Shown here: piece by piece, positions 11,527 to 22,057 of the stretch | Layout of the letters: each line of letters starts with the position of its first letter | Numbering within the stretch: position 1 is the stretch's first letter | From: Streptococcus infantis | Lineage (GTDB): Bacteria > Bacillota > Bacilli > Lactobacillales > Streptococcaceae | DNA length: 64,000 nt | Assembly (NCBI RefSeq): GCF_021497965.1 | Contig: NZ_CP046525.1 | Span: 682,001-746,000, forward strand | Direction of reading: 5' to 3' | Position numbers and translations under genes: made by a program | Notes under the pieces: generated by a model | Seen by the model: only the letters and a program-made list of their open reading frames with translations | Database searches by the model: none | Told to the model about the DNA's origin: nothing

Positions 11527-14500
11527 AGGAAATTGAGATTCAGGGATTTAAGTCCTTTGCTGACAAGACCAAGATTGTTTTTGACCAGGGGGTTACAGCA
11601 GTTGTAGGACCTAATGGTTCTGGAAAATCAAACATCACGGAAAGTCTGCGTTGGGCACTAGGTGAATCTAGTGTAAAAAGTTTACGTGGGGGGAAGATGC
11701 CTGATGTTATCTTTGCAGGAACAGAAAGTAGAAAACCTTTAAACTATGCTTCTGTGGTTGTTACCCTAGATAACCAGGACGGCTTCATCAAAGATGCAGG
11801 TCAGGAAATTAAGGTAGAGCGTCACATCTATCGTACAGGAGATAGTGAGTACAAGATTGACGGCAAAAAAGTCCGTCTTCGTGATATACATGATCTCTTC
11901 TTAGATACTGGACTTGGGCGCGATTCCTTCTCTATTATTTCCCAAGGGAAGGTTGAAGAGATCTTCAACTCTAAACCTGAAGAACGTCGGGCTATTTTTG
12001 AAGAAGCTGCCGGAGTTTTGAAGTATAAGACTCGTCGCAAAGAGACGGAAAGCAAGCTCCAACAAACACAAGACAATCTAGACCGTTTGGAAGATATCAT
12101 TTATGAGCTAGATAATCAAATCAAGCCCTTAGAAAAGCAAGCAGCAACAGCTCGTAAATTTATAGAATTAGATGGTCAGCGTAAAGCTATCTACTTGGAT
12201 GTTTTGGTTGCACAAATTCAAGCAAGTAAAGCTGAATTGGATCTAACAGAAGAAGAATTAAATCAAGTTCAAGAACTTTTGACCAGCTACTATCAGAAAC
12301 GTGAAGAGTTAGAAGAAGAAAACCAAACTCTCAAAAAGAAACGTCATGACTTGCAATCTGAGATGACAAAAGACCAGTCCACACTGATGGATTTGACTGG
12401 TTTAATCAGTGAATTAGAACGTAAGTTAGCCCTGTCTAAACTGGAAACAGAGCAAGTCGCTCTCAATCAACAAGAAGCTCAGGCACGTTTGGCTAGTTTG
12501 GACGAAAAGAGAAATGCTCTCATTCAGGAGAAGGAAGAAAAAGAAGCAAATCTCAGTCAGTTAGAAGAAAATTTAGCGGTCAATACGAAGGAACTCAATC
12601 GTTTAGAAGCAGAATTATTAGCTTTTTCTGATGATCCAGATCAAATGATTGAGCAATTGCGTGAACGTTTTGTGGCTTTCTTACAGGAAGAAGCGGATGT
12701 GTCTAACCAGCTGACACGTATTGAAAATGACCTTGAAAATAGTCGCCAACAGACTCAAAAGCAAGAAGAACAATTAGAATCCTTGAAGGAACAATTGGCT
12801 TCTGCCAAGTCCAAGGCTAGTGAGCAAGAGCATGCCCTTAAATCAGCTAAAGAAAAGGTACAAAGCTTACTTGCTGACTATCAGACCAATGCTAAGCAAG
12901 AAGAAGAACAAAAGCAGGCTTATCAAAGTCAGCAAAATCAACTCTTTGACCGTTTGGATAGTCTGAAAAACAAACAGGCCAAGGCGCAAAGTTTGGAAAA
13001 CATTCTTAAGAACCATAGCAATTTTTATGCGGGTGTTAAGAGTGTTCTCCAAGAAAAAAATCGCTTGGGTGGTATTATCGGAGCAGTCAGTGAACATTTA
13101 ACCTTTGATGTTCGTTATCAGACAGCTCTTGAAATTGCACTTGGTGCAAGTAGCCAACACATCATCGTTGAAGACGAACAGGCAGCGACTAAAGCTATCG
13201 ACTTCCTTAAACGAAATCGAGCTGGTCGTGCGACTTTCCTACCTTTGACAACCATTAAGGCTCGTAGCATTTCAGGTCAGAATCAAGATGTGATTGCCTC
13301 AAGTCCTGGTTTTCTTGGTATGGCAGATGAACTGGTTACCTTTGATGCCAAGCTTGAAGCTATCTTTAAAAATCTGCTAGCTACCACAGCTATCTTTGAT
13401 ACAGTTGAGCATGCGCGTGATGCTGCTCGTAAGGTACGCTATCAAGTTCGTATGGTAACGCTAGACGGTACAGAACTACGAACAGGTGGTTCTTATGCTG
13501 GTGGTGCCAATCGTCAAAATAACAGCATTTTCATCAAGCCTGAATTGGAGCAGTTGCAAAAAGAGATTGCTCAAGAAGAAAAACTTCTTCGCCAAGAGGA
13601 AGAAAATCTGAAGTCAGTTCAAGAAGCCTTGAATGAACTTAGTCAAACTTTGGAGACCATTAAGTACCAGGGAGAGCAAGCTCGTATCCAGGAACAAGGC
13701 TTGTACTTAGCTTATCAACAAACTAGCCAGCAGGTCGAAGAACTTGAGACACTCTTGAAACTTCAGGAGCAAGAATTAACTAATCTCAGAGGTGGAGATT
13801 GGCAAGCTGAAAAGGAAAAATGCCAAGAACGTCTCGCAATTATTGCAACTGAAAAACAAAAGCTGGAATCTGAAATCGAAGAAATCAAATCCAATAAAAA
13901 TGCTATTCAGGAACGCTACCAAAACTTGCAGGAAAAAATTTCTCAAGAGCGTCTGCTTAAAACAGAAATGCTTGGACAGAAGCGTTATGAAGTTGCCGAT
14001 ATTGAACGGATTAACAATGAACTTGAGAACCTCAATAACGAGCAAGAAGAGATTGAACGTCTTTTGCAAGAAAAAGTAGACAATCTTGAAAAAGTTGATA
14101 CAGAACTTTTGGCCAAGCAAGAAGCAGAAGCCAAGAGTCAGAAGGAAGAAATTCAACAAGGATTGATTCGTAAGCAGTTTGAACTCGATGACATTGAGGG
14201 ACAACTGGATGATATTGCTAGTCATTTAGAACAAGCTCGTCAGCAAAATGAAGAATGGATTCGTAAGCAAACACGTGCGGAAGCGACTAAAGAGAAGATT
14301 ACAGATCGTCTTCGTTATCTTCAAGGCCAGCTGACAGAGGAATATCAGATTAGCTATACGGAAGCTTTAGAGCAAGCCAATCTGTTAGAAGATTTGGCAA
14401 CCGCTGAACAAAAGGTTAAGGATTTGGAAAAATCCATTCGTTCACTTGGTCCGGTCAATTTGGATGCCATTGAACAGTTTGACGAAGTACACGAACGCTT

Positions 14501-15056
14501 GGAATTCTTGAATACTCAACGAGATGATATTCTTTCTGCTAAGAATTTGCTTCTTGAAACCATTACAGAGATGAATGATGAAGTGAAAGAGCGCTTTAAA
14601 TCAACATTCGAAGCTATTCGGGAGTCCTTTAAAGTGACCTTCAAGCAGATGTTTGGTGGTGGTCAAGCAGACCTAATCCTGACAGAAGGAGATTTATTGA
14701 CTGCAGGTGTCGAAATCTCTGTGCAACCACCAGGTAAGAAAATCCAATCCCTCAACCTCATGAGTGGTGGGGAGAAAGCCTTGTCAGCTCTAGCTTTGCT
14801 CTTCTCAATCATTCGTGTTAAGACTATTCCATTTGTAATTTTGGATGAGGTAGAAGCTGCACTTGACGAGGCAAACGTTAAACGTTTTGGTGATTATCTC
14901 AATCGATTTGATAAGGACAGCCAATTTATCGTCGTTACCCACCGTAAGGGAACAATGGCAGCTGCAGACTCTATCTATGGAGTAACTATGCAAGAATCTG
15001 GTGTATCAAAGATTGTCTCTGTAAAACTAAAAGATTTAGAGAATATGGATGCTTAG
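11517..15056 (+). CDS. smc: Chromosome segregation SMC ATPase
   Basis: Forms the condensin-like complex with ScpA/ScpB to organise the chromosome. At 1179 residues it is full length: Walker [10 protein letters not shown] near residue 32, a long coiled coil rich in Glu/Gln/Lys, a central hinge (about 500-670, with [12 protein letters not shown]), a second coiled coil, then the ABC signature [13 protein letters not shown] and Walker [14 protein letters not shown]. The start lies inside the end of rnc. The scp genes are not in this window. Confidence 0.97.
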   Translation: MYLKEIEIQGFKSFADKTKIVFDQGVTAVVGPNGSGKSNITESLRWALGESSVKSLRGGKMPDVIFAGTESRKPLNYASVVVTLDNQDGFIKDAGQEIKVERHIYRTGDSEYKIDGKKVRLRDIHDLFLDTGLGRDSFSIISQGKVEEIFNSKPEERRAIFEEAAGVLKYKTRRKETESKLQQTQDNLDRLEDIIYELDNQIKPLEKQAATARKFIELDGQRKAIYLDVLVAQIQASKAELDLTEEELNQVQELLTSYYQKREELEEENQTLKKKRHDLQSEMTKDQSTLMDLTGLISELERKLALSKLETEQVALNQQEAQARLASLDEKRNALIQEKEEKEANLSQLEENLAVNTKELNRLEAELLAFSDDPDQMIEQLRERFVAFLQEEADVSNQLTRIENDLENSRQQTQKQEEQLESLKEQLASAKSKASEQEHALKSAKEKVQSLLADYQTNAKQEEEQKQAYQSQQNQLFDRLDSLKNKQAKAQSLENILKNHSNFYAGVKSVLQEKNRLGGIIGAVSEHLTFDVRYQTALEIALGASSQHIIVEDEQAATKAIDFLKRNRAGRATFLPLTTIKARSISGQNQDVIASSPGFLGMADELVTFDAKLEAIFKNLLATTAIFDTVEHARDAARKVRYQVRMVTLDGTELRTGGSYAGGANRQNNSIFIKPELEQLQKEIAQEEKLLRQEEENLKSVQEALNELSQTLETIKYQGEQARIQEQGLYLAYQQTSQQVEELETLLKLQEQELTNLRGGDWQAEKEKCQERLAIIATEKQKLESEIEEIKSNKNAIQERYQNLQEKISQERLLKTEMLGQKRYEVADIERINNELENLNNEQEEIERLLQEKVDNLEKVDTELLAKQEAEAKSQKEEIQQGLIRKQFELDDIEGQLDDIASHLEQARQQNEEWIRKQTRAEATKEKITDRLRYLQGQLTEEYQISYTEALEQANLLEDLATAEQKVKDLEKSIRSLGPVNLDAIEQFDEVHERLEFLNTQRDDILSAKNLLLETITEMNDEVKERFKSTFEAIRESFKVTFKQMFGGGQADLILTEGDLLTAGVEISVQPPGKKIQSLNLMSGGEKALSALALLFSIIRVKTIPFVILDEVEAALDEANVKRFGDYLNRFDKDSQFIVVTHRKGTMAAADSIYGVTMQESGVSKIVSVKLKDLENMDA

Positions 15057-15143
15057 TTAGTGCTCGTTACAAATTTTCAGCTTAGCATTTAGAATGACCT
15101 TTAAGAAGTCAAAAGGGTTACAAAAATAATTTGAGGAGCTTAT

Positions 15144-15803
15144 ATGGATTTTGATCTATTCCTAATGGTTTGTAATTATATTGGGACAATAGCTTTTGCA
15201 GCGTCCGGAGCCATCAAAGGATTTGGTAAACGTTTAGATATTTTTGGAATCAGTTTATTGGCAATTGTAACTGCAGTAGGCGGAGGAATCCTAAGAGATT
15301 CCATCATTAGTCGCTTTCCAGCTTCTCTAGCAGATCCTAGCCCCATTTATGTCTCTATCCTAGTAGCTGTTATCATGTATGTCTTTGTGACTTCAAAACA
15401 GGCCAATGCGAGTCATGATAAAAAGTTCTATAAGTGGTTGAGGGAAGCCTATCTCATCTTTGATTCCATTGGGTTGATTATCTTTTCCTTGATTGGAGCG
15501 ACGGCTTTGGCAGATAGTAAGTTGAATTTGATGTCTGCAGGTATTTTGGCCTGTTTAACGGGAGCAGGTGGTGGTATTATCCGAGACCTCCTGATCAATG
15601 AAGTTCCAAGTGTTCTAAAAGAAGATATCTATGCCCTTCTATCTTTCGTGATTGGAGTAGTATACTACTGGCTAGCCTTTGTCCTTCATTTTCCAAGAAT
15701 TACTGCCTTTATCATTCTCTCTATTGTTGGTTTTGTGATTCGACTTTGTATCATTAAATTTCGACTCTCTTTACCAAATATGGATAAGAGAACCTTGAAC
15801 TGA
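15144..15803 (+). CDS. TRIC/YicG-family membrane protein (UPF0126), putative cation channel
   Basis: A 219-residue polytopic membrane protein, about seven hydrophobic segments, built of two similar halves, each with a GGGI(L/I)RD motif (near residues 49 and 147). This duplicated motif marks the YicG/YvgT family, whose members are homologous to trimeric intracellular cation channels; physiological substrate in bacteria is unclear. GAGGAG precedes the ATG. It lies between smc and an HD-domain gene; I do not recall it at this place in S. pneumoniae. Confidence 0.85.
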   Translation: MDFDLFLMVCNYIGTIAFAASGAIKGFGKRLDIFGISLLAIVTAVGGGILRDSIISRFPASLADPSPIYVSILVAVIMYVFVTSKQANASHDKKFYKWLREAYLIFDSIGLIIFSLIGATALADSKLNLMSAGILACLTGAGGGIIRDLLINEVPSVLKEDIYALLSFVIGVVYYWLAFVLHFPRITAFIILSIVGFVIRLCIIKFRLSLPNMDKRTLN

Positions 15804-15828
15804 TGAATAAGCGAGACTTATTTTATAT

Positions 15829-15872
15829 AGGCGTCTAATCTCGTATAGATTAGGCGCTATTTTATTTTTTGC
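15829..15872 (+). terminator. Terminator after the TRIC-family gene
   Basis: CGTCTAATC and GATTAGGCG pair over 9 bp (one G-U) with a 7-nt loop, followed by TATTTTATTTTTT. Confidence 0.8.
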
Positions 15873-15887
15873 AAATACGGGAAATAT

Positions 15888-15916
15888 TTGATGAAATTAA
15901 TATTTTTTGGTATTAT
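15888..15916 (+). promoter_or_regulatory. Promoter of the HD-domain gene
   Basis: TTGATG (15888-15893), 17-bp spacer ending TGg, TATTAT (15911-15916), 32 bp before the ATG. Confidence 0.75.
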
Positions 15917-15947
15917 ATCTAAAATTTAAAATAAGATAGGAGCAGCA

Positions 15948-16526
15948 ATGAGTAATTTGAAGAATTCGGTTGATTTTATTAAAGAAATAGAGAAATTAAA
16001 GTCAGTAACAAGATTTAATAGAACTCTTGATGGAAGATTTGAAAATAGTGCTGAGCATTCTTGGCAGGGTGCCATAGCTGCAATGGTTCTTCAAGATTAT
16101 TATCCTGAAAAATTGAATATGGAAAAAGTGATTTCTATGTTACTGATTCATGATTTAGGTGAGATTTATGCCGGAGATACTTGGGTTTTTGATAATGAAA
16201 AAAAGGTTCATTCTCATGATAGAGAGCTAGAATCTATAGAAAAAACAATGAGCCTCCTTCCAAAAGAGAAATATTTGAATATGAAAAATTTGTGGTTGGA
16301 ATTTGAAAAAGGGCATAGTTCTGAAGCAAGATATGCAAGAGTTATCGATGCATTGGTACCACTGATAAATCATTTAGAAGTATCAGAATTAAATTATAAC
16401 CCTGATAATATCAGTGCAGACATGGTATTAGAAAAGAAAAAGTTCATAAAAAGTGAATCTGAAGAATTATGGAAATTGACAGAAAAGTTAATTCAGGAAA
16501 GTGTAGAGAAGGGCTTATATTTATAA
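15948..16526 (+). CDS. HD-domain phosphohydrolase (YfbR/HDDC2-like nucleotidase candidate)
   Basis: The 192-residue product has an HD-type metal site: SAEHSW (His31), LLIHDLGEIYAGD (His-Asp around 67-68) and a later Asp in RVIDALVPLINH. This pattern and size match the HD_3/YfbR-HDDC2 group, known for 5'-deoxynucleotide monophosphatase activity; the substrate here is inferred only. The gene is visibly more A+T-rich than its neighbours, carries its own promoter, and lies after a terminator, which suggests later acquisition. The ribosome site is GATAGGAG. Confidence 0.8.
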   Translation: MSNLKNSVDFIKEIEKLKSVTRFNRTLDGRFENSAEHSWQGAIAAMVLQDYYPEKLNMEKVISMLLIHDLGEIYAGDTWVFDNEKKVHSHDRELESIEKTMSLLPKEKYLNMKNLWLEFEKGHSSEARYARVIDALVPLINHLEVSELNYNPDNISADMVLEKKKFIKSESEELWKLTEKLIQESVEKGLYL

Positions 16527-16611
16527 TAAGAATTGGCTCTTTGGATTGATTTTTAGTATATTAATGCGTGTCATCCTGCACGTCTTTTTTGCTTTTTCTA
16601 TGGTATATCTA

Positions 16612-16620
16612 TGGTATAAT
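16612..16620 (+). promoter_or_regulatory. Extended -10 promoter of the HAD-HAD-ftsY operon
   Basis: TGGTATAAT ends 36 bp before the chosen HAD start; it drives three tightly packed genes ending with ftsY. Confidence 0.6.
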
Positions 16621-16656
16621 AGAAGATAGATTTATAACTGGAGAATGTATGTATTT

Positions 16657-17448
16657 ATGATTAAACTAGTCGCAACGGATATGGACGGGACTTTTCTAGA
16701 TGAAGCGGGCCAATTTGATATGGAGCGCTTAAAAGCTCTTCTCTCTTCATATAAAAAACGAGGAATTTATTTTGCTGTTGCATCGGGACGTGGACTCTTG
16801 TCGCTTGAAAAGCATTTTGCGGATGTCAAAGATGAGATTATCTTCATTGCTGAAAATGGGAGTCTCGTTCGCTTTCATGGACAAGACCTCTATGAAGCAA
16901 CCATGCCACGTGATTTTTACCTGTCAACTTTTGAAAAGCTAAAGACTTCCCCTTATTTCGATGAGAAGAAGATGCTCTTGACTGGTAAGAAAGCTTGCTA
17001 TGTTTTAGATACTGTAGATGAAACCTATCTCATGTTTAGTCATCATTACAATGAGAATATTCAAAAAGTAGCCAGTCTCGAAGACATTACCGATGAGATT
17101 TTCAAATTCACAACGAACTTTACAGAAGAGACAGTAGAAGCCGGAGAAGCTTGGGTCAATGAACATGTGTCTGGTGTTAAGGCTATGACTACAGGGTTTG
17201 AATCAATCGATATTGTTCTAGACTATGTTGATAAGGGAGTTGCTATTGTCGAATTGGCTAAGAAGTTAAATCTAGATATGGATCAAGTGATGGCCTTCGG
17301 TGACAATCTCAATGACCTTCACATGATGCAGGTTGTAGGACATCCGGTCGCACCTGAAAATGCTCGTCCAGAGATTTTAGAACTAGCTGAAACAGTTATC
17401 GGTCACCACAAAGACCAATCAGTTATTGCTTATATGGAGGGATTGTAA
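16657..17448 (+). CDS. HAD-superfamily Cof-type sugar-phosphate phosphatase
   Basis: A cytoplasmic phosphatase of the Cof subfamily (HAD type IIB cap), 263 residues. The catalytic motif I is VATDMDGTFLD near the N-terminus; motif IV is MAFGDNLNDLHMM, about residues 209-221. The substrate is unknown; family members act on sugar phosphates and cofactor intermediates. The ATG at 16657 is preferred over the in-frame ATG at 16645, which lies on the GGAG ribosome site. Its stop overlaps the next start (TAATG). Confidence 0.88.
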   Translation: MIKLVATDMDGTFLDEAGQFDMERLKALLSSYKKRGIYFAVASGRGLLSLEKHFADVKDEIIFIAENGSLVRFHGQDLYEATMPRDFYLSTFEKLKTSPYFDEKKMLLTGKKACYVLDTVDETYLMFSHHYNENIQKVASLEDITDEIFKFTTNFTEETVEAGEAWVNEHVSGVKAMTTGFESIDIVLDYVDKGVAIVELAKKLNLDMDQVMAFGDNLNDLHMMQVVGHPVAPENARPEILELAETVIGHHKDQSVIAYMEGL

Positions 17449-18266
17449 TGGCAGATATTAAATTAATTGCCCTAGACTTGGATGGAACTTTGCTGACGAC
17501 AGACAAAAAATTGACAGAACGTACCAAGGCCACTTTGAAGGCTGCGCGTGAACAAGGAGTCAAGGTAGTCCTAACAACTGGACGTCCCCTAAAGGCTATG
17601 GATTTCTTCCTCAAAGAACTTGGAACAGATGGTCATGAGGATGAGTATACTATTACTTTTAATGGCGGTTTGGTTCAAAAAAATACGGGTGAAATCCTTG
17701 ATAAGACAGTATTTTCAATTGATGATGTGAGTCGTATTTACGAAGAAACTGAAAAACTAAATATTCCCTTAGATGCTATTTCTGAAGGCATCGTTTATCA
17801 GATTCAATCAGACCAAGAAAGTTTATACTCTCAGTTTAACCCAGCTTTAACCTTCATTCCAACCGCCTTTGAAGATTTGTCTAGTCAGATTACTTACAAT
17901 AAGTGTGTCACTGCCTTTCCTCAAGAACCCTTGGATGCAGCTATTCTGAAGATTTCTCCTGAATTGTTTGACAAATATGAAATTTTTAAATCACGTGAAC
18001 TCTTGCTAGAATGGTCACCAAAGAATGTTCATAAAGCGACAGGACTAGCTAAGTTAATTGAGCATTTAGGAATTGACCAAAGTCAAGTGATGGCTTGTGG
18101 AGATGAAGCTAATGATCTTTCGATGATTGAATGGGCAGGTCTTGGTGTAGCCATGCAAAATGCTGTGCCTGAGGTCAAAGCAGTTGCAAACGTAGTAACT
18201 CCTATGACCAATGACGAGGAAGCAGTCGTCTGGGCAATTGAAAAATATGTACTGAAGGAGAATTAA
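17448..18266 (+). CDS. HAD-superfamily Cof-type phosphatase (YidA-like)
   Basis: Second HAD IIB phosphatase of the operon, 272 residues, with motif I LIALDLDGTLL and the C-terminal motif MACGDEANDLSMI. The cap domain is larger than in the preceding gene, so the two are paralogous but not a recent duplication. YidA-like proteins hydrolyse sugar phosphates in vitro; the physiological substrate is unknown. It overlaps the preceding stop by one base and is 3 bp from ftsY. Confidence 0.88.
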   Translation: MADIKLIALDLDGTLLTTDKKLTERTKATLKAAREQGVKVVLTTGRPLKAMDFFLKELGTDGHEDEYTITFNGGLVQKNTGEILDKTVFSIDDVSRIYEETEKLNIPLDAISEGIVYQIQSDQESLYSQFNPALTFIPTAFEDLSSQITYNKCVTAFPQEPLDAAILKISPELFDKYEIFKSRELLLEWSPKNVHKATGLAKLIEHLGIDQSQVMACGDEANDLSMIEWAGLGVAMQNAVPEVKAVANVVTPMTNDEEAVVWAIEKYVLKEN

Positions 18267-18269
18267 AGT

Positions 18270-19640
18270 ATGGGATTATTTGACCGTTTATTTGGGAAAA
18301 TAGAAGAACCAAAAATTGAAGATGTCGTTAAAGAAGCATTAGAAAACATTGATTTATCAGATGATAACGAGCAAAACGAGGCATCGGAATCTGAAAATGC
18401 TGAAGTGACAGAACCAGAAGAAGTTATCTTACCTGCTGAACCTCAGGAAGAAACAAATGAAGACTCACCTGCAGTAGAGGTTGTAGAAGAAGCTATCATT
18501 GAACCTCTTGATGAAGTTGAAGTTTCTCAAGATGAATCAAATCTATTTGAAGAGGCAGAAAGTCCTCAAGTGGAATCATCTCACGTTGAAGATATGACTT
18601 CAAGCGATGAAGAAGAAGAGGATTTTAATCAACTTCAATCAGACGAAACAGAATCAGAAATTTTTGAAGAAGAGGAAGCAAATCAAGCAACCGAGGAAAC
18701 TCCTCAAGTACAAGAGACTGTACAGGAAAAGTATGATCGTAGTCTCAAGAAAACTCGTACGGGATTTGGTGCCCGTTTGAATGCCTTCTTCGCTAATTTC
18801 CGCTCAGTTGATGAAGAATTCTTTGAAGAACTAGAAGAACTCTTAATCATGAGTGACGTTGGTGTCCAGGTGGCTTCAAATCTTACGGAAGAATTGCGTT
18901 ATGAAGCCAAGCTAGAAAATGCTAAGAAACCTGAAGCACTTCGTCGTGTTATCATCGAAAAATTGGTGGAGCTGTATGAGAAGGATGGCAACTACAACGA
19001 AAGTATTAATTTCCAAGATGGGTTGACTGTCATGCTCTTTGTAGGTGTTAATGGTGTCGGAAAGACAACATCAATCGGTAAATTAGCTCATCGCTACAAA
19101 CAAGCTGGGAAGAAGGTCATGCTTGTTGCTGCGGATACCTTCCGTGCTGGTGCAGTAGCTCAGCTAGCAGAATGGGGTCGTCGTGTCGGTGTGCCTGTTG
19201 TAACGGGTCCAGAAAAAGCTGATCCAGCCAGTGTGGTCTTTGATGGAATGGAACGTGCAGTAGCAGAAGGTATTGATATTCTCATGATTGATACAGCTGG
19301 ACGTTTGCAAAACAAAGAAAACTTAATGGCAGAGTTGGAAAAAATTGGTCGTATCATCAAGCGTGTTGTGCCTGAAGCACCTCATGAAACCTTCCTAGCT
19401 CTAGATGCCTCAACTGGTCAAAATGCTCTTGTACAAGCTAAAGAATTTTCAAAAATCACTCCTTTGACAGGTATTGTATTGACCAAGATTGATGGAACAG
19501 CTCGAGGTGGTGTCGTTCTTGCTATCCGTGAAGAGCTCAATATCCCTGTTAAGTTGATTGGTTTTGGTGAAAAAATCGATGATATCGGTGAATTCAATTC
19601 TGAAAACTTTATGAAGGGGCTTTTAGAAGGTTTACTATAA
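18270..19640 (+). CDS. ftsY: Signal recognition particle receptor FtsY
   Basis: Receives Ffh-bound ribosomes at the membrane. The 456-residue protein has a short amphipathic start (MGLFDRLFGKIEEP), a long Glu-rich A domain (about 14-150), then the NG GTPase domain with P-loop GVNGVGKTT, DTFRAG, DTAGR and TKIDGTARGG. The acidic A domain accounts for length variation among FtsY proteins. AAGGAG precedes the ATG. It is last of the HAD-HAD-ftsY unit and ends at a hairpin shared with zwf. Confidence 0.97.
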   Translation: MGLFDRLFGKIEEPKIEDVVKEALENIDLSDDNEQNEASESENAEVTEPEEVILPAEPQEETNEDSPAVEVVEEAIIEPLDEVEVSQDESNLFEEAESPQVESSHVEDMTSSDEEEEDFNQLQSDETESEIFEEEEANQATEETPQVQETVQEKYDRSLKKTRTGFGARLNAFFANFRSVDEEFFEELEELLIMSDVGVQVASNLTEELRYEAKLENAKKPEALRRVIIEKLVELYEKDGNYNESINFQDGLTVMLFVGVNGVGKTTSIGKLAHRYKQAGKKVMLVAADTFRAGAVAQLAEWGRRVGVPVVTGPEKADPASVVFDGMERAVAEGIDILMIDTAGRLQNKENLMAELEKIGRIIKRVVPEAPHETFLALDASTGQNALVQAKEFSKITPLTGIVLTKIDGTARGGVVLAIREELNIPVKLIGFGEKIDDIGEFNSENFMKGLLEGLL

Positions 19641-19643
19641 AAG

Positions 19644-19679
19644 AAAATCCTGCAAGAATTCTTGCAGGATTGTTTTTGA
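19644..19679. terminator. Bidirectional terminator between ftsY and zwf
   Basis: AATCCTGCAAG/CTTGCAGGATT with an AATT loop: 11-bp perfect stem, A-rich on the left and T-rich on the right, between convergent genes. Confidence 0.85.
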
Positions 19680-21167
19680 TTATTCTAATCGACCATCTTC
19701 ACGATAGGCGATATCCGGTTGCCAAGTCCATTCAGCTCCGTATTTTTTGAGTAAATCAAAGCTAGCTTGAGGTCCCATGCTACCAGCTTTGTAGTCATGG
19801 AGTGGAGCACCGTTTTCAGCCCAAAGTTTCTCAATACGGTCAATCAATTTCCATGATGCGCTTACTTCTTCCCAGTGGCTGAAGTTGGTTGAATTATTGT
19901 TCAAAACATCATAGATCAGTTTTTCATATGGATCTGGTGAAGCACCTGTAGCTGTAGCATCAGTTCTGTAGTCAAGCGAATTATGTGCAAGTTTGAACTC
20001 TTCTCCAACTTCTTTACCGTTAAGGCTAAGAGAGAATCCTTCAGTTGGTTGGATGTAGATTGTAAGCACATTCGGTGCTAGTGGTTCTCCGAAAATAGAA
20101 TCCATTTGTTTGAAGACAATGTTCACGTGTGTTCCTTTTTCAGTCATTCGTTTACCTGTACGGAAGAAGAAAGGTACATCACGGAAGCGGTCGGTATCTA
20201 CAAAGAAGGCACCTGAAGCAAATGTTTCTGTCATAGATTCAGGGTTGACATTTGGTTCGCTACGATAAGAAATATATTTCATGCCATCGACTTTACCCGA
20301 ACGATATTGACCACGGATGAAGTGCTCTTTGAGTTCTTCGTCTTTAGGGTGGTAAAGGTTCTTGAAGACCTTGATTTTTTCAGCTCGAATATCATCCTTT
20401 GTAAAGCTTGCAGGTTTGTCCATAGCAAGGAGTGATAGGAGCTGGAGGGTATGGTTTTGAACCATGTCACGAAGGGCACCAGACTCATCATAGTAACCAC
20501 CACGCTCCTCAACACCTAGACGTTCTGCAAAGGTAATCTGAACATTATCAATGTGCTCACGATTCCAAACATTTTCAAAAATCATGTTGGCAAAACGGAT
20601 AGCAAAAATACTTTGAATCATTTCTTTACCGAGATAGTGGTCAATACGATAGATTTGCTCTTCGTTAAAAGTAGCAAGGAGTTCTTCGTTTAGTTTGCTT
20701 GCAGTCTCATAGTCTGTTCCAAAAGGTTTTTCAACAATCAAACGTTCAAAGCCTTTACCGTCAACGATTTGCTCTGACTTGAGGTGCTTGGCGATGGTAC
20801 CAAAGAATTGAGGTGCCATAGAGAGGAAAAAGAGCTTGTTGTGTTCAGCTTGATATTTTTCGTTTAACTCAGCCTGAAGCTTGCGTAATTCGATGTAGTG
20901 CTCAGTGTCATTAACATCGTGACTTTGATAGTAAAAATGACTAGCAAATGCTTGAGCTTCTTCTACGCTATCTGCCAAGTCCAAAATAGATTCGACAACA
21001 ACAGATTCGAAATACTCTTTACTCCAAGGTCTACGAGCAGTTCCAATAACAGCAAAATGATCAGATAGATTACCTGATTTGTAAAGTCTAAAAAGTGAAG
21101 GGTAGAGCTTGCGTTTAGCCAAATCTCCACTTGCACCGAAAATTGTAACAATAACTTTAGATGACAT
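19680..21167 (-). CDS. zwf: Glucose-6-phosphate 1-dehydrogenase
   Basis: First step of the oxidative pentose phosphate pathway, giving NADPH. The 495-residue protein has the NADP-binding start IFGASGDLAKRKLYPSLF and the active-site motif RIDHYLGKEM. The start follows only a weak ribosome site (TAGGTAGCTGG). The leader between promoter and ATG contains two small hairpins. It is monocistronic between two bidirectional terminators. Confidence 0.97.
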   Translation of the reverse strand: MSSKVIVTIFGASGDLAKRKLYPSLFRLYKSGNLSDHFAVIGTARRPWSKEYFESVVVESILDLADSVEEAQAFASHFYYQSHDVNDTEHYIELRKLQAELNEKYQAEHNKLFFLSMAPQFFGTIAKHLKSEQIVDGKGFERLIVEKPFGTDYETASKLNEELLATFNEEQIYRIDHYLGKEMIQSIFAIRFANMIFENVWNREHIDNVQITFAERLGVEERGGYYDESGALRDMVQNHTLQLLSLLAMDKPASFTKDDIRAEKIKVFKNLYHPKDEELKEHFIRGQYRSGKVDGMKYISYRSEPNVNPESMTETFASGAFFVDTDRFRDVPFFFRTGKRMTEKGTHVNIVFKQMDSIFGEPLAPNVLTIYIQPTEGFSLSLNGKEVGEEFKLAHNSLDYRTDATATGASPDPYEKLIYDVLNNNSTNFSHWEEVSASWKLIDRIEKLWAENGAPLHDYKAGSMGPQASFDLLKKYGAEWTWQPDIAYREDGRLE

Positions 21168-21193
21168 CCAGCTACCTAATTTCTATTTTGTTT

Positions 21194-21224
21194 CCTAGTC
21201 CAACTAGGCATGGGAAAACCCCAT
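21194..21224 (-). promoter_or_regulatory. Two adjacent hairpins in the zwf leader
   Basis: CCTAGT/ACTAGG (21194-21208) and ATGGG/CCCAT (21210-21224) are separate perfect inverted repeats placed side by side between the zwf promoter and its weak ribosome site. Function unknown. Confidence 0.4.
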
Positions 21225-21237
21225 TTTCATATCCTTT

Positions 21238-21266
21238 ATTTTATCATAATTTTCTAAAAAATCCAA
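21238..21266 (-). promoter_or_regulatory. zwf promoter
   Basis: Minus strand TTGGAT (21261-21266), 17-bp spacer ending TGa, TAAAAT (21238-21243); predicted leader about 60 nt. Confidence 0.65.
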
Positions 21267-21284
21267 AATTCCAATACAAATAAG

Positions 21285-21316
21285 AAAAAAACTGCAAGGT
21301 ATCCCTTGCAGTTTTT
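21285..21316. terminator. Terminator of the glnPH-glnQ operon (bidirectional)
   Basis: AACTGCAAGG/CCTTGCAGTT stem with TATC loop flanked by A and T runs, directly after the ATPase gene's stop on the minus strand. Confidence 0.85.
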
Positions 21317-22057
21317 TTAAGCGTTAAGGACCTTGTCCAAAAATTCTTTTAGACGAGGGTGTTGTGGGTTATCAAAGATTTGATCAGGAGTTCCATCTTC
21401 TAGAAATTCACCGTCTGCAGTAAAGATAACACGATTGGCAACCTTACGCGCAAATCCCATCTCGTGAGTTACGATGATCATAGTCATGCCTTGCTCTGCC
21501 AATTCCTTCATAACGTTAAGAACGTCGCCAACCATTTCAGGGTCAAGGGCAGAAGTTGGCTCATCAAAGAGCATGATATCAGGGTTCATTGCTAAACCTC
21601 GAGCAATAGCTACACGTTGTTTTTGTCCACCAGACAAACTATCAGGATTAGCATTGGCCTTGTCAGCAAGTCCAACCTTTTCAAGAAGTTCCATGCCTAA
21701 TTTTTCAGCTTCTGGTTTGGTTAATAACTTATGCTCAATAGGAGCGAAAGTGATATTTTCCAAAACTGTCATATGTGGAAAGAGATTGAAGTGCTGGAAC
21801 ACCATTCCTACATTTTCACGAACATGGTCCACGTTGGTTGCTTTGTCAGTCAAATCATAACCATTAACTGTAATATGACCTTTTGTACCTTCCTCAAGGA
21901 GATTCAAGCTACGCAAGAAAGTTGACTTACCTGAACCAGAAGGACCGATGATACAAACAACATCACCTTCGTAGAATTTTACAGAGATTCCTTTAAGAAC
22001 CTTGTTTTTTCCATATTGTTTATGTAAATTATCGACATCAATTTTTAATTTTGCCAT
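21317..22057 (-). CDS. glnQ: Polar amino-acid ABC transporter ATPase (GlnQ-like)
   Basis: Energises amino-acid import with the fused binding-protein/permease encoded upstream. The 246 residues hold Walker [11 protein letters not shown]-loop, signature [14 protein letters not shown], Walker [14 protein letters not shown] and the switch His in VTHEMG. The ATG overlaps the stop of the permease gene by one base. Substrate is inferred as glutamine/glutamate or another polar amino acid; several paralogues exist in streptococci, so the symbol is generic. Confidence 0.9.
   Translation of the reverse strand: MAKLKIDVDNLHKQYGKNKVLKGISVKFYEGDVVCIIGPSGSGKSTFLRSLNLLEEGTKGHITVNGYDLTDKATNVDHVRENVGMVFQHFNLFPHMTVLENITFAPIEHKLLTKPEAEKLGMELLEKVGLADKANANPDSLSGGQKQRVAIARGLAMNPDIMLFDEPTSALDPEMVGDVLNVMKELAEQGMTMIIVTHEMGFARKVANRVIFTADGEFLEDGTPDQIFDNPQHPRLKEFLDKVLNA

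Noticed and set aside
16561-16600. Weak hairpin GCGTG/CACGT with T runs as terminator of the HD gene
   Set aside because: The stem is only five pairs with a G-U end; too weak to list as a terminator.
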